Shown here: piece by piece, positions 1-8,144 of the stretch
Layout: every line of letters begins with the position of its first letter
How positions within the stretch are numbered: position 1 is the stretch's first letter
NCBI RefSeq assembly: GCF_000305775.1
Contig: NC_018866.1
Coordinates: 496,001 to 560,000 of the forward strand
Reading direction: 5' to 3'
Origin: Dehalobacter sp. DCA
GTDB lineage: Bacteria; Bacillota; Desulfitobacteriia; Desulfitobacteriales; Syntrophobotulaceae
Length of the DNA: 64,000 nt
Position numbers and translations under genes: made by a program
Notes under the pieces: generated by a model
Database searches by the model: none
What the model was told of the DNA's origin: nothing
Seen by the model: the letters and a program-made list of their open reading frames with translations, nothing else

Positions 1-417
1 AAATTAAATTATGACGGAGCGGAATCTGATTTGATTATCGCTCTCTTGGAAATTATCAATAATTTCCCGTTTTATAAAAAAAGCAACAATGAAAAGGAAT
101 TTATTGCTTATATAACCGTGTCGATTAAAAATGAGTATATCAAGTTATCAAAAAAATACTGTAAAATTCTCAACTTTGAAGTTGAACTTAAAGAAGATAT
201 TTATAAGGATCCATTGATGGACATTGACCCTGAAAATATGGTTTTATTAAACATGTTACTTGAAGAATTGCCGGAAAATCAACAAAAAATTTTAAAAGAG
301 TTATTTATTAATGGTTTTTCTGAAAATGATTTGGCCGAAAAACTCAGAGTAACACATCAGGCGGTAAATAAAACCAAAAGAAAGGCGATTAATAATTTAA
401 AAAGGTTAATTGGATAA
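1..417 (+). CDS. Sigma-70-like small regulator, 5' end outside the window
   Basis: The reading frame is open from base 1, so the N-terminus lies upstream of the window; the TTG at position 31 is internal. The visible part begins with a KLNYDGAESDLI segment, like the region-2-type start of small sigma-like proteins found near mobile and toxin loci in Clostridia. It ends with a region-4-type helix-turn-helix (LPENQQKILKELFINGFSENDLAEKL region followed by VTHQAVNKTKRKA). It is AT-rich compared with the housekeeping genes further right. It probably acts as a small sigma factor or sigma-like DNA-binding regulator, but the target is unknown. A bidirectional terminator follows at 462-506. Confidence 0.7.
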   Translation, partial: KLNYDGAESDLIIALLEIINNFPFYKKSNNEKEFIAYITVSIKNEYIKLSKKYCKILNFEVELKEDIYKDPLMDIDPENMVLLNMLLEELPENQQKILKELFINGFSENDLAEKLRVTHQAVNKTKRKAINNLKRLIG

Positions 418-461
418 GATAAGAAAAGATACATAAAAAAACAAATTTAATCAGCAAAGGA

Positions 462-506
462 AAAAAAGGATACTATGCCTATATCTAACAGGAAGTAGCC
501 TTTTTT
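462..506. terminator. Probable bidirectional terminator
   Basis: The arms AAAAAAGGaTAC and GTAgCCTTTTTT are inverted with a 21-base loop. It lies between the convergent ends of the sigma-like gene (+) and the lipoprotein gene (-), with T-runs suitable for both strands. Confidence 0.55.
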
Positions 507-572
507 CTTGACTGTCTTTAAGAAACTCAAGGATAGTGAAGAAAACCCAGCATATATGTTGCAAAAAGGTAT

Positions 573-1820
573 TTATTTCAAACCCTTAGAGGTCAGTACG
601 CGGTCTGCCTCTTCAAAATAATCTTTAATAGATCTCCATGCTCCATTGAAGAATACTTCTTCTTTTTTTGCTCCAGCTTCTCCAGTGATTGGGATACGGG
701 TTGTAAGAATCTCCCCGATATAATAGGAACTTCCGGTCAAAACTAAGTAATCCTGAGTAATATCGAAAGCATGGATATTCATTTTATCTAAAGCTCCGTT
801 TACCGCTGATCCTTGGGTATCTACCGGGCTATGATAAATAAAGATAAGACGCTTGTCTGTACCGTCTAAATTCATTGAAGTATAGATATGTTTTTCTGAA
901 GATGAATATTCTTCCGCGTAGATCCGATTGTTATTAATTTTAAAAGATTGGATTTTAGTGCCGTCAGGAGTATATACTTTTTCGCTGTGTCCCCCTGTAA
1001 TATTGATGCGTTGGATGCTGTAATCTTTCACAAAATAAACGGAGTCTTGATACGGTTGAATAAGTGATACTTTATAATAATCTTCACTCATCAGGAGATC
1101 TTTTTTTGACCCGTCTGCCGAGAGTTCCCATATCTTGGACGTAGTAATAATCTTTTGAGGTTTTCTTACAGTTTCTCTTTCAATAACGAGTATAAAATCT
1201 CCCCGTGCGATAAGAGAGTCCAAGTCCGCGAATTCAGCAATTTTTTGAGGTTTAGCCCCATGGGTTGCTAAATCCAGGCGATAAAGCGAGGAATCTTTTT
1301 TATCCCAATAAAAAGCCCAATGGTCATAAAGGGAATATAAGTTTACGTCTTCTTTAACTATTTCTTCTTTCGGATTCGCCGTTTTGGTATTGATACGGCA
1401 TAATTGCATTAAATGATATACGTTAGCTTCTCCTTGTTTAAGATAATAAACATAATCTCCCGCAGTTTGGAGATATTCAATCTGACCAATGGCCAGGCGC
1501 ACCGCAGAGGATTCATTAATACCCTGACGATAAAGGCTGGTATCAACAAGGTAACCGGCTCTGTCTCCGTCATGTGAAAGAAAATAGCGATGACTATCTT
1601 TTTCAGCAACGATTGAGTTTAACGGGACGTTACCTTGCAGCGCGGGATTATCTTCGGAAGAAATCTGGTTATTCTCAGTTGAATTAGAAGAGGTATTGGA
1701 ATTTAGATTTGCTGGGTTCGTGCCAGTTTTTTGACAGCCTGAGACAACAAGAACTAAAGACAGGATCACTAGAATATAGGTAATAGTAATAAAAGAGTGA
1801 TGGATTCTCCTAAAAATCAT
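573..1820 (-). CDS. Predicted lipoprotein with beta-propeller-like repeats
   Basis: Start chosen at 1820 because AGGAAGG lies 7 bases upstream; a longer frame to 1865 has no better ribosome site. The 415-residue product begins with a signal peptide ending in a lipobox (VVSGC, Cys about residue 29), so it should be anchored to the outer face of the membrane. After a Ser/Asn/Thr-rich linker come repeated segments such as YLVDTS, YYLKQG, FYWDKKDSSLYRLDL and VYFVKDYSIQRINI, typical of the DUF5050/propeller-like proteins of Clostridia. No catalytic motif is seen. It follows the carboxypeptidase gene on the same strand but is separated from it by a strong terminator, so it probably has its own promoter. 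The function is unknown. Confidence 0.75.
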   Translation of the reverse strand: MIFRRIHHSFITITYILVILSLVLVVSGCQKTGTNPANLNSNTSSNSTENNQISSEDNPALQGNVPLNSIVAEKDSHRYFLSHDGDRAGYLVDTSLYRQGINESSAVRLAIGQIEYLQTAGDYVYYLKQGEANVYHLMQLCRINTKTANPKEEIVKEDVNLYSLYDHWAFYWDKKDSSLYRLDLATHGAKPQKIAEFADLDSLIARGDFILVIERETVRKPQKIITTSKIWELSADGSKKDLLMSEDYYKVSLIQPYQDSVYFVKDYSIQRINITGGHSEKVYTPDGTKIQSFKINNNRIYAEEYSSSEKHIYTSMNLDGTDKRLIFIYHSPVDTQGSAVNGALDKMNIHAFDITQDYLVLTGSSYYIGEILTTRIPITGEAGAKKEEVFFNGAWRSIKDYFEEADRVLTSKGLK

Positions 1821-1920
1821 ATAAACCTTCCTATCGATAAAAGATAGTGCTGCTCGAACGATCATGTTAGAGATTATACCATAACTTCAGAACAAATATT
1901 ACAAAATATTGAAATAAATA

Positions 1921-1957
1921 CAAAGAGAGGGATCCAAAAGAAGGATCCCTCTCTTTG
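1921..1957 (-). terminator. Rho-independent terminator of the carboxypeptidase gene
   Basis: Perfect 15-base arms, CAAAGAGAGGGATCC (1921-1935) and its complement (1943-1957), followed on the minus strand by a T-rich stretch. It sits 28 bases after the carboxypeptidase stop codon. Confidence 0.85.
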
Positions 1958-1985
1958 ATTATGCAAAGTGTCCCAGATCGATCAA

Positions 1986-4313
1986 TCAATAAGGCTCTTC
2001 GTTAATAAGGGACATAATAGCATTGACGAAAGCAGCCTTGTAACCTAAAACCTGGATATCTGCAGGATGCGTTACATTTGTAGGAAATTCAAACAAACAA
2101 GCTTCCATTCCCAAAGAATATGCATAAATAGATACATAGCCGTTAGCGCCATTTAATGACATCTGCGTATTTTGCGGGAAAAAGTATTTAAAGAGTCTGG
2201 ACAAATAAGCCTGACTACCATCAATAGTGTAAATTTGCTGTAGCCAACCATGGCTATCTATCATAACGTTTCTGTAAGAAGCAGATTTGTTGGCAACAAG
2301 AAAATCTCTTAGAGCTTCCGATTCCTTTGCCCAGTTTGGATAAGGCCCGGTATAGTTTCGTGAATCTGTATTGACAGCAAAGTTGATATCAAAGCTTCGA
2401 TTAAGGTCAACTCCGCCTTGAACCAATTCAGCCCGTGTGCTGCCGTACCGCCATGTTGTGCACCGACCGGGACCGTTATTTGTATTTCCATCAATCAGAC
2501 CATCAGGATTTGCAGATGGAATAACAAAAACCGACCAGTCATGACTATTAACGGAAGAAATATTATCAGAAAGCATCTGGATTACGCCGCCTGCGACATC
2601 GACTAATTCAGCTCCGTCTTGGTTAAAATTGTCTTCAAACCCATGAATCGCAAAGTTCAAAAACAGACGTTTGTTTCCGGAGCCAATTCGATAGTATTCC
2701 AAATTTCTTCCGGCTCCGCTTTGCCCATAATTACCTTTCGTAACATTCGCATAGGTGAAATCCGGAATAACGACTTGATAAGAAGACAGCCCAGACGAAA
2801 GGACATACCCGCGTTTTGTTGTGTTAGATCCTGTATATTGAATATAGGAATAGCCCAACACGTTAGCTGCTAATCGGATAGCAGGCTCATATTGATTTAG
2901 GCTGCCGACTTGAAAATAGGCACTACTTGGTCCAGCATAGACGGGAATGTCTGTGTTTGCTATATACGTGTCGCTTGACAGGCTGGGGAGCGGGCTGACG
3001 TTACCCATGTTTTTATAAGTATATCCGGAAGCAGTGGTGTATCCGCGTTTTCTAGCTGACGACGTATTATATTCCACATAGCAACGTGTATCATTCTTCT
3101 CTAAAATTACAACATATTCGCCTTCACCAATAGCTCCGTATTGAGGCGATGTGGGATATAAGTCAGGAGTGTGGTACACGACAATTGGTCCGCCGTTAAC
3201 GATAGCAAGTCCGCCTAAATTATAATGATGCAATACATTGTCCGGGATAAAACCGCGTTTCGGACCGGCAGCGGTTGTATATTCGATCTGGTAGAATGAA
3301 TTTTCCGCACCTGCAAAAACCGTAACGCCTTCGTTCGCAGCCAAACTGCCAATTGATGCATAGCTCGTACCCGGGCCAGCATAGACTGGGGTTGCGGCAT
3401 TCGTCAAATCGCCCCAGCCAGTATAGCTGTTTGTCTTGTCTTCCAGATCATCAACGGTGCCTTCTCCAACAAAGAATACAAGATCTGCCATGGCTGACGA
3501 GATAAATCCCCGTTTTGGCCCTCCAGTAGTGGCATATTGAATATAGATCCAATTGTTTTCCTTATGGATCATGCCAATATCCTCAAGGGGACCTACGGAT
3601 CCGATAACGGCATAATTATCCGAGCTCGGTCCTCCGTATACATCCACGGCATTATTGATGAAAGCGAAAATGTAATCGTTGGAGACCTCAAGATTTGGTA
3701 CTTGTTCGGTGGTATTAACGCGGGTTAGCTTATAGTTGAAAACATAGGCTCGTTTTCTCCCACTCGTTGTGTTGTATTCGATATAAGCCATGCGGCTATT
3801 TTGCTGTAGAACGACAACGTATTCTTCTTCAAATAAGGAACCGATTTGTTGTCCATAAAGGTAAGGTTCCGAATAGGTTGGTGTATCGTAATTCATTTTT
3901 GCTAAAGCTGTAGTACTTGTCATAGTTAAAGTACTGGCACTGACATATGCTCTTTTTGAACCATTACTGGTGCTATATTCTATAAAAGCAAATCCAGATA
4001 CATTTGGGATAAGCACCGTTACTTTTTCATTTGCGGAGACAGATCCCATTGAAGCATAGAGCGTTGTGCTGGGACCACCATATACGTATTGAGCTGAATT
4101 CATAGCTCCTAAAACCCCTGATTGGAATGAACTCGGAAACGGATTCCATGCTCCTCCTGGCAGATACGCTCTCTTTTTTTTGGATCCCGATGGGTATTCA
4201 ATAAATTTCCATCCGTATTCCTCCCATAGGACAGTGTAGGGATCGAGTGCATCGAGATATCCCACTACGGCATACGCTTTGTTTCCTGGGCCTCCATAAA
4301 CATTTGTACTCAT
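1986..4313 (-). CDS. M14-family zinc carboxypeptidase with seven SH3-like repeats
   Basis: Start chosen at 4313 (MSTNVYGGPG) because AGGAGG lies 8 bases upstream. An ATG at 4391 would add a hydrophobic leader but has no ribosome site. The 775-residue protein has seven repeats of about 65-75 residues with the pattern YGGP...IGS...IEY...KRAY, over roughly residues 1-530, then an M14 peptidase domain. Visible catalytic features are the zinc ligands HGFED (HxxE), the substrate-binding region around GVDLNRSFD, the third ligand in DSHGW and the catalytic Glu in CLFEFP. By family it should cleave peptides, probably cell-wall peptides such as gamma-D-Glu-diaminopimelate bonds, with the SH3-like repeats binding wall material. 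The preferred start gives no clear signal peptide, which is odd for a wall enzyme. Confidence 0.85.
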   Translation of the reverse strand: MSTNVYGGPGNKAYAVVGYLDALDPYTVLWEEYGWKFIEYPSGSKKKRAYLPGGAWNPFPSSFQSGVLGAMNSAQYVYGGPSTTLYASMGSVSANEKVTVLIPNVSGFAFIEYSTSNGSKRAYVSASTLTMTSTTALAKMNYDTPTYSEPYLYGQQIGSLFEEEYVVVLQQNSRMAYIEYNTTSGRKRAYVFNYKLTRVNTTEQVPNLEVSNDYIFAFINNAVDVYGGPSSDNYAVIGSVGPLEDIGMIHKENNWIYIQYATTGGPKRGFISSAMADLVFFVGEGTVDDLEDKTNSYTGWGDLTNAATPVYAGPGTSYASIGSLAANEGVTVFAGAENSFYQIEYTTAAGPKRGFIPDNVLHHYNLGGLAIVNGGPIVVYHTPDLYPTSPQYGAIGEGEYVVILEKNDTRCYVEYNTSSARKRGYTTASGYTYKNMGNVSPLPSLSSDTYIANTDIPVYAGPSSAYFQVGSLNQYEPAIRLAANVLGYSYIQYTGSNTTKRGYVLSSGLSSYQVVIPDFTYANVTKGNYGQSGAGRNLEYYRIGSGNKRLFLNFAIHGFEDNFNQDGAELVDVAGGVIQMLSDNISSVNSHDWSVFVIPSANPDGLIDGNTNNGPGRCTTWRYGSTRAELVQGGVDLNRSFDINFAVNTDSRNYTGPYPNWAKESEALRDFLVANKSASYRNVMIDSHGWLQQIYTIDGSQAYLSRLFKYFFPQNTQMSLNGANGYVSIYAYSLGMEACLFEFPTNVTHPADIQVLGYKAAFVNAIMSLINEEPY

Positions 4314-4571
4314 TACGGTATCCTCCTTTTTACTCATCGAATTAGCTAATTCAATAAGTAAAAAGAAAAATAGTAAGGGTTTAGCAACCATTCTAAAAAT
4401 ATATTTTAGAACTTAATTCTTTCTTGCCTGCTTTGCATTTTTGATTTATGTCTAAATTTAAAGGGGGGTAGTCGGTTAGCTCCAGTTGAAAATAATATTG
4501 ATACTAAAAGTACCAATTGGCGCCGTTTCCGTTTTAGGGACAGTCTCAGGAGTAAAAAAATCCTAAATATG

Positions 4572-4600
4572 TGTTGCAAAAAGTAATCTATGTTGTCTAT
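4572..4600 (+). promoter_or_regulatory. ECF-type promoter, copy 1
   Basis: TGTTGCAAAAA (from 4572) and TTGTCTAT (ending 4600); TTGCA to TGTCT is 20 bases start to start. The same two blocks occur at 5799, 6634 and 8080. It lies 38 bases before the start codon at 4638. It is assigned to the ECF sigma factor at 6737 because one copy precedes that gene. Confidence 0.65.
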
Positions 4601-4637
4601 TAGTATTCGAAGGGAAAATATTATAAAGGAGTATAAT

Positions 4638-5075
4638 ATGATTAGAAAGTTAAGAGTTTCTTTCATATCATTTTTTCTTGGTTTATTTCTCTCTGTTGCG
4701 ACCATGGTATATGCAGGTCAAGCATCCAGCCCAGTAACAAACGTTGGTATGAATTATGGAGGGTATGCCTATAACGGTTATTGCACAATTACGACATCTC
4801 CTAGTTTTGCTTCAGCCAGTGCTATAATGTCCTGCACAAATGGAAGTGCGTCAACAGGTTATATGGGGGTTAGTGCTTATATGTATAATGACGCAGGGAC
4901 ATGTGTTAAGTACAGCCCTTGGGCATACAATAGTTCTCCTCAGGTAATGTTAACTGCTACTTCTCCATATACAAGTGTCAAAGGGACATATTATGCAGGT
5001 GGAAGTTTTAGAATGTACAATGGGAGTGGTTATTTAGAAGAACCGTGTGCTTACTCACCAAGACAAAGTAATTAA
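4638..5075 (+). CDS. Small secreted protein, paralogue of the one at 8145
   Basis: Start at 4638 is supported by AAAGGAG just upstream; an in-frame ATG at 4590 falls inside the promoter. The 145-residue product has a signal peptide (MIRKLRVS...VYA, cleavage near residue 26) and a mature part rich in Gly, Ser, Thr and Tyr, with several Cys, probably beta-rich. The C-terminus (MYNGSGYLEEPCAYSP) matches that of the 8145 protein (VYNSSGNLLETVTAYSP), so the two are paralogues. It may belong to a family of small secreted Firmicutes proteins of unknown function. It carries ECF promoter copy 1 and is followed 19 bases later by another secreted-protein gene, probably the same operon. Confidence 0.75.
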   Translation: MIRKLRVSFISFFLGLFLSVATMVYAGQASSPVTNVGMNYGGYAYNGYCTITTSPSFASASAIMSCTNGSASTGYMGVSAYMYNDAGTCVKYSPWAYNSSPQVMLTATSPYTSVKGTYYAGGSFRMYNGSGYLEEPCAYSPRQSN

Positions 5076-5094
5076 AGAAGGGGCGTTGAAAAAT

Positions 5095-5556
5095 ATGTTA
5101 AAAAAATCTGGTATTTTTACTATCGGTATAGCTTTAGCTATAGGTCTTTTAGCAGGCTCTTTGAGTCTTGGAGCAATATCTACGATAGCAGACTCGGATA
5201 ATTCTAATGTTGCTCCTAACTACAAAGTAAATGCTCATGGACGAACCTATGGCGCCAACATGGCATCCACATCTGTGCAATTTCCAGATTTGATACAGGC
5301 TCAGGGAACTGATGGAACAGTTGGATATATTAAGAAAGCTGATTTAGACAAAGATCAACCTCAGAATCCGCAGGAAGCCGTTGCGTATATGGAGAAAATG
5401 AAAAATGCCCCTGCATATTCAGAGATTCCATTATATGCGTCTGATGGCGATACGGTAATAGGAAAATTTGAAGTCTTCAATTCAGCCTCCGATGCAGGCC
5501 AAGCAGAATTAGCCAAACAAGAAGCAGCCGCAAAAGCTGCAGCTGTAGGCAAATAA
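5095..5556 (+). CDS. Small secreted protein of unknown function
   Basis: Start at 5095 has GAAGGGG about 11 bases upstream. The 153-residue product has a long N-terminal signal or anchor segment (MLKKSGIFTIGIALAIG... to about residue 30). The mature part contains NAHGRTYG, PDLIQAQGTDGTVGYI and a short acidic, Ala-rich tail. Similar proteins occur in Bacillus and Clostridia near regulators, sometimes labelled as BlaR1-related, but no peptidase motif is visible here. It follows the 4638 gene closely without a promoter between, so the two are probably cotranscribed from the ECF-type promoter. A strong terminator follows at 5589. Confidence 0.72.
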   Translation: MLKKSGIFTIGIALAIGLLAGSLSLGAISTIADSDNSNVAPNYKVNAHGRTYGANMASTSVQFPDLIQAQGTDGTVGYIKKADLDKDQPQNPQEAVAYMEKMKNAPAYSEIPLYASDGDTVIGKFEVFNSASDAGQAELAKQEAAAKAAAVGK

Positions 5557-5588
5557 GTTTCAAATTACAGGTGAGTTTTTCCTAACAT

Positions 5589-5612
5589 AAAGAGGGGTTT
5601 TATCCCCTCTTT
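5589..5612 (+). terminator. Rho-independent terminator
   Basis: AAAGAGGGG and CCCCTCTTT separated by 6 bases, 32 bases after the stop of the 5095 gene. Confidence 0.8.
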
Positions 5613-5745
5613 ATCTAAAATCTAAAATTACGGGGGATTCTTAAACCGTGAGCAATGAAAAGAAAATGTGCAATTACGGGAGGGATAAAGCTAAAATATT
5701 AGAGATAAAATTTAGAATCTATTTGGTAATTCTTATTACGTGTCA

Positions 5746-5774
5746 AAAAGACCGTCTAATCAGGACGGCCTTTT
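5746..5774 (+). terminator. Terminator-like hairpin
   Basis: Arms AAAAGACCGTC and GACGGCCTTTT (one mismatch) end in a short T-run. It lies just upstream of ECF promoter copy 2 and would insulate the next unit. Confidence 0.6.
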
Positions 5775-5798
5775 AAATACAGAAAAATGCACAATATG

Positions 5799-5828
5799 TG
5801 TTGCAAAAGCACTTTAAGTTGTCTCTTT
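5799..5828 (+). promoter_or_regulatory. ECF-type promoter, copy 2
   Basis: TGTTGCAAAAG and GTTGTCTCTT with 19 bases from TTGCA to TGTCT. It precedes the cell-wall-binding pseudogene at 5935 with a leader of about 105 bases. Confidence 0.6.
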
Positions 5829-5934
5829 ATAATAAAATAAATGTAATAAAAGATGTAGTAACAAATCTTTTACCTCACCAACAAAAGAAAGTTGATCGTC
5901 AATAAAGTCTAGATTTGATACGAGGAGTTTTCTT

Positions 5935-6533
5935 ATGAAAAATCTATCTCTGTTATCTGTTCTCTGTATTCTAGCGTTGTTATTATGCCCTTCAGCAAAG
6001 TTATATGCCGATTCTCCGTTGCAAAGGGTTGCCGGAAATGACCGTTACCAAACGACAATCCAGATCTCGCAAAAAGGCTGGCCCGATAAATCTGCATATG
6101 TAATCATAGCAACCGGTCAAAACTTTGCTGATGCGCTCTGTGCCGCGCCGTTATCGCAAAAATACAATTGCCCGATTTTGTTAAACATCAAAGAGAATTT
6201 GCTCAGCAGTACAAAAAAGGAAATTCAAAGACTTGAGGCCAAGAATGCTGTTATTATCGGTGGTACGGGAGCCATCTCGGAAAACGTTGAAAACGAGCTT
6301 AAAGCTATAGGTCTAAGCTGTACGCGCATTTCAGGTCAAGCAAGGAACAACCATCAAGCAATACCAGTATGCTTGGGGCAGCTATACGTCAATATGCAAG
6401 CACGAGTACGACTACTCCTGCGGGCACAGGTACAGCCACTTACGGGATCGGCTATTTATCTGTCCAGAGCATTTTTGACCAAGTCTACAATGCCAAATAT
6501 AGTTATTACCATTTACCGCCTACAACTTATTAG
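5935..6533 (+). pseudogene. Decayed cell-wall-binding repeat 2 (CWB2) surface protein
   Basis: A signal peptide (MKNLSLLSVLCILALLL...YADS) is followed by one CWB2 repeat: RVAGNDRYQTTIQIS, IIATGQNFADALCAAPL, PILLN and VIIGGTGAISENVENEL. Normal CWB2 modules come in sets of three. The second repeat begins (RISGQ) but coding sense then moves to another frame at about 6340, where KEQPSSNTSMLGAAIRQY continues to YHLPPTTY and stops at 6533. The original frame runs on to 6576 with a nonsense-like tail. The simplest reading is an internal deletion plus frameshift that joined the first repeat to the protein's original C-terminus. The ancestral protein would have been held non-covalently in the cell wall. 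Confidence 0.75.
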
Positions 6534-6633
6534 TGAACTTTCCGCTGCCTTAAGTAAGCTTAACAAATACAGATAATCTTAAAATATATAGTAATAATTT
6601 ACTGTATTACAATATCAAAAAACGATTAAAAAA

Positions 6634-6662
6634 TGTTGCAAAAATACTTCATGATGTCTTTA
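6634..6662 (+). promoter_or_regulatory. ECF-type promoter, copy 3 (autoregulatory)
   Basis: TGTTGCAAAAA and ATGTCTTT with 19 bases from TTGCA to TGTCT. It is directly upstream of the sigma/anti-sigma operon, which suggests the sigma factor drives its own transcription. Confidence 0.65.
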
Positions 6663-6736
6663 GATATTATATTTCTTTCCATATCTTTGTCTTTTGATAC
6701 CCAGAATATGTTATTATTGTTATCAAAGGAGTGGTT

Positions 6737-7300
6737 TTGATAATAATGATGATAATGACTGCATTGGCAAATGATGACGATAAGGATTTTATGGTGGACT
6801 TATATCGAAACTATTACGGCCTCGTACGGAAGACCGTTTATAATATCACGCATGATACGAACATTGTAGAAGACCTGATTGATGATACTTTTCTCAAACT
6901 TATCGTTAAAATTCCCTTACTGCGTACATTTGAAAGTTGCAAAACAGCTGCTTATGTTGTCTATACTTCCAGGAGCGTGGCAATTAATTTTATTAAACAT
7001 CGCGATGTGGAAAAAAAGCATATGTATTATGGGGAGGACACAGACCTGGCTGAAAGGGTTATCGACCTTAAAGGCGGTGTGGAGGGTATGATCATTAGTC
7101 AGGAAGAGGCATCGGAGATGAAGGAAGCTATTTTAAGACTTCCTGAGAAAGAGAAAGATTTATTATATTTCAAATATATCTTAGAAATGGATAATGAAGA
7201 ACTCGCAGAAGTTTTGGGAATTAAACCGGGCAGTGTCCGGCAGTATTTGACCCGAGCAAGAAGAAAAGTCCAAAAACTGATCCATAAGGAGGTGGTATAA
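6737..7300 (+). CDS. ECF RNA polymerase sigma factor
   Basis: The start is uncertain: AAGGAG (6726-6731) favours TTG at 6737; ATG at 6746 is also possible. The product of about 187 residues has a sigma region 2 (LYRNYYGLVRKTVYN, DLIDDTFLKL, RSVAINFIKHR) and region 4 (LPEKEKDLLYFKYIL, DNEELAEVLGI, GSVRQYLTRARRKVQKL). It lacks regions 1 and 3, as ECF sigmas do. The next gene begins one base after its stop and encodes a membrane protein of anti-sigma type. Promoter copy 3 upstream suggests autoregulation, and identical promoters nearby suggest that its targets are secreted surface proteins. Confidence 0.88.
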   Translation: MIIMMIMTALANDDDKDFMVDLYRNYYGLVRKTVYNITHDTNIVEDLIDDTFLKLIVKIPLLRTFESCKTAAYVVYTSRSVAINFIKHRDVEKKHMYYGEDTDLAERVIDLKGGVEGMIISQEEASEMKEAILRLPEKEKDLLYFKYILEMDNEELAEVLGIKPGSVRQYLTRARRKVQKLIHKEVV

Positions 7301-7301
7301 C

Positions 7302-8066
7302 ATGTTGAATAATAGTTCGCAATCAATGCAGAAGAAACTCTATGAGGAATATGAAGATAGTTTATTCAGGCTGGTTATGTACGAGACAGTGGAAAAAGAA
7401 GGAAAAGTCTTACTGGAAGAAAGAGAAAAGCTGAAATATGATCCCGCATTTGTTCCATCGGAGGAAGCCGTTCAAAAGTTCAGCTCTCAATTGGATAATA
7501 TCTTAAAAAGAAAAAAGGCTTATGCTTTAAGGCAAAAAACTTTCAGGATCTTAAATAGGTCTGCGGTAGCTATGCTGATTGTTATTATTCTATTGTTTAC
7601 CACCGTAGCCAGCGTACAAGCGATTAGAGTCAAAGTATTGAACTTTTTCATGGATATTCAGCCGAAATATACATCTTATCAGGTAAATGAAAGTGGTAAT
7701 GGATCGGGCAACGGGGGGGCGGTTGTCAACTGGACAAAAGCCTATGTTCCAACTTATATACCGGAAGGATATAAAGTCAATAACTCTTCCAATAGTGAAA
7801 CCTTTAAAAAAATTGTATTTAGAAATCAGCAGGATATGGTTATTTTATATACGGAATTAAATGAAGGCAGTATTGTCCAGTCGGACACGGAAAACGCATC
7901 CGTCTTTAAAGAAATTAGTATAAACGGCCACAAGGGGACGCTTACAGTGAAAAACTCGACGGTTACAATCGTATGGGAAATAAAAGGCCGTATATTTACG
8001 GTCAGCGCATCGACGGATCAGGATACTGCGCTAAAGATTGCTGAAGGAGTAAAATATATTAATTAA
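7302..8066 (+). CDS. Membrane anti-sigma factor, DUF4367-like C-terminus
   Basis: The 254-residue protein has a cytoplasmic, charged N-terminal part (about 1-85), one membrane segment (AVAMLIVIILLFTTVASV, about residues 88-106) and an external domain. That domain has the WTKAYVPTYIPEGYKVN segment and an ending typical of DUF4367 domains. The ribosome site AAGGAGG lies inside the end of the sigma gene, so the two are translationally coupled. By analogy with other sigma/DUF4367 pairs, it should hold the sigma factor at the membrane until an envelope signal is sensed. The signal is unknown. Confidence 0.82.
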   Translation: MLNNSSQSMQKKLYEEYEDSLFRLVMYETVEKEGKVLLEEREKLKYDPAFVPSEEAVQKFSSQLDNILKRKKAYALRQKTFRILNRSAVAMLIVIILLFTTVASVQAIRVKVLNFFMDIQPKYTSYQVNESGNGSGNGGAVVNWTKAYVPTYIPEGYKVNNSSNSETFKKIVFRNQQDMVILYTELNEGSIVQSDTENASVFKEISINGHKGTLTVKNSTVTIVWEIKGRIFTVSASTDQDTALKIAEGVKYIN

Positions 8067-8079
8067 ATTGTAAAAATTT

Positions 8080-8108
8080 GTTGCAAAAAACCTTCTTTGT
8101 TGTCTTTC
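8080..8108 (+). promoter_or_regulatory. ECF-type promoter, copy 4
   Basis: TGTTGCAAAAA and GTTGTCTTT with 20 bases from TTGCA to TGTCT, 14 bases after the anti-sigma stop codon. The leader between it and the start codon also resembles that of copy 1, including the AAAGGAG ribosome site. Confidence 0.65.
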
Positions 8109-8144
8109 ATAGTTGGAAGATATTACAAAGGAGGTTTTTTATTG

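Noticed and set aside
557-572. TGTTGCAAAAAGG as a fifth ECF promoter
   Set aside because: The right-hand TGTCT block is missing at 19-20 bases and the sequence lies at the 3' end of a minus-strand gene.
4486-4565. Possible very short peptide frame before the 4638 gene
   Set aside because: A TTG start without a well-placed ribosome site and only about 26 codons; not supportable.
4406-4705. Minus-strand open frame of 99 codons opposite the 4638 gene
   Set aside because: It overlaps the ECF promoter and the signal peptide region of the 4638 gene, has no ribosome site and reads as a mirrored hydrophobic stretch.
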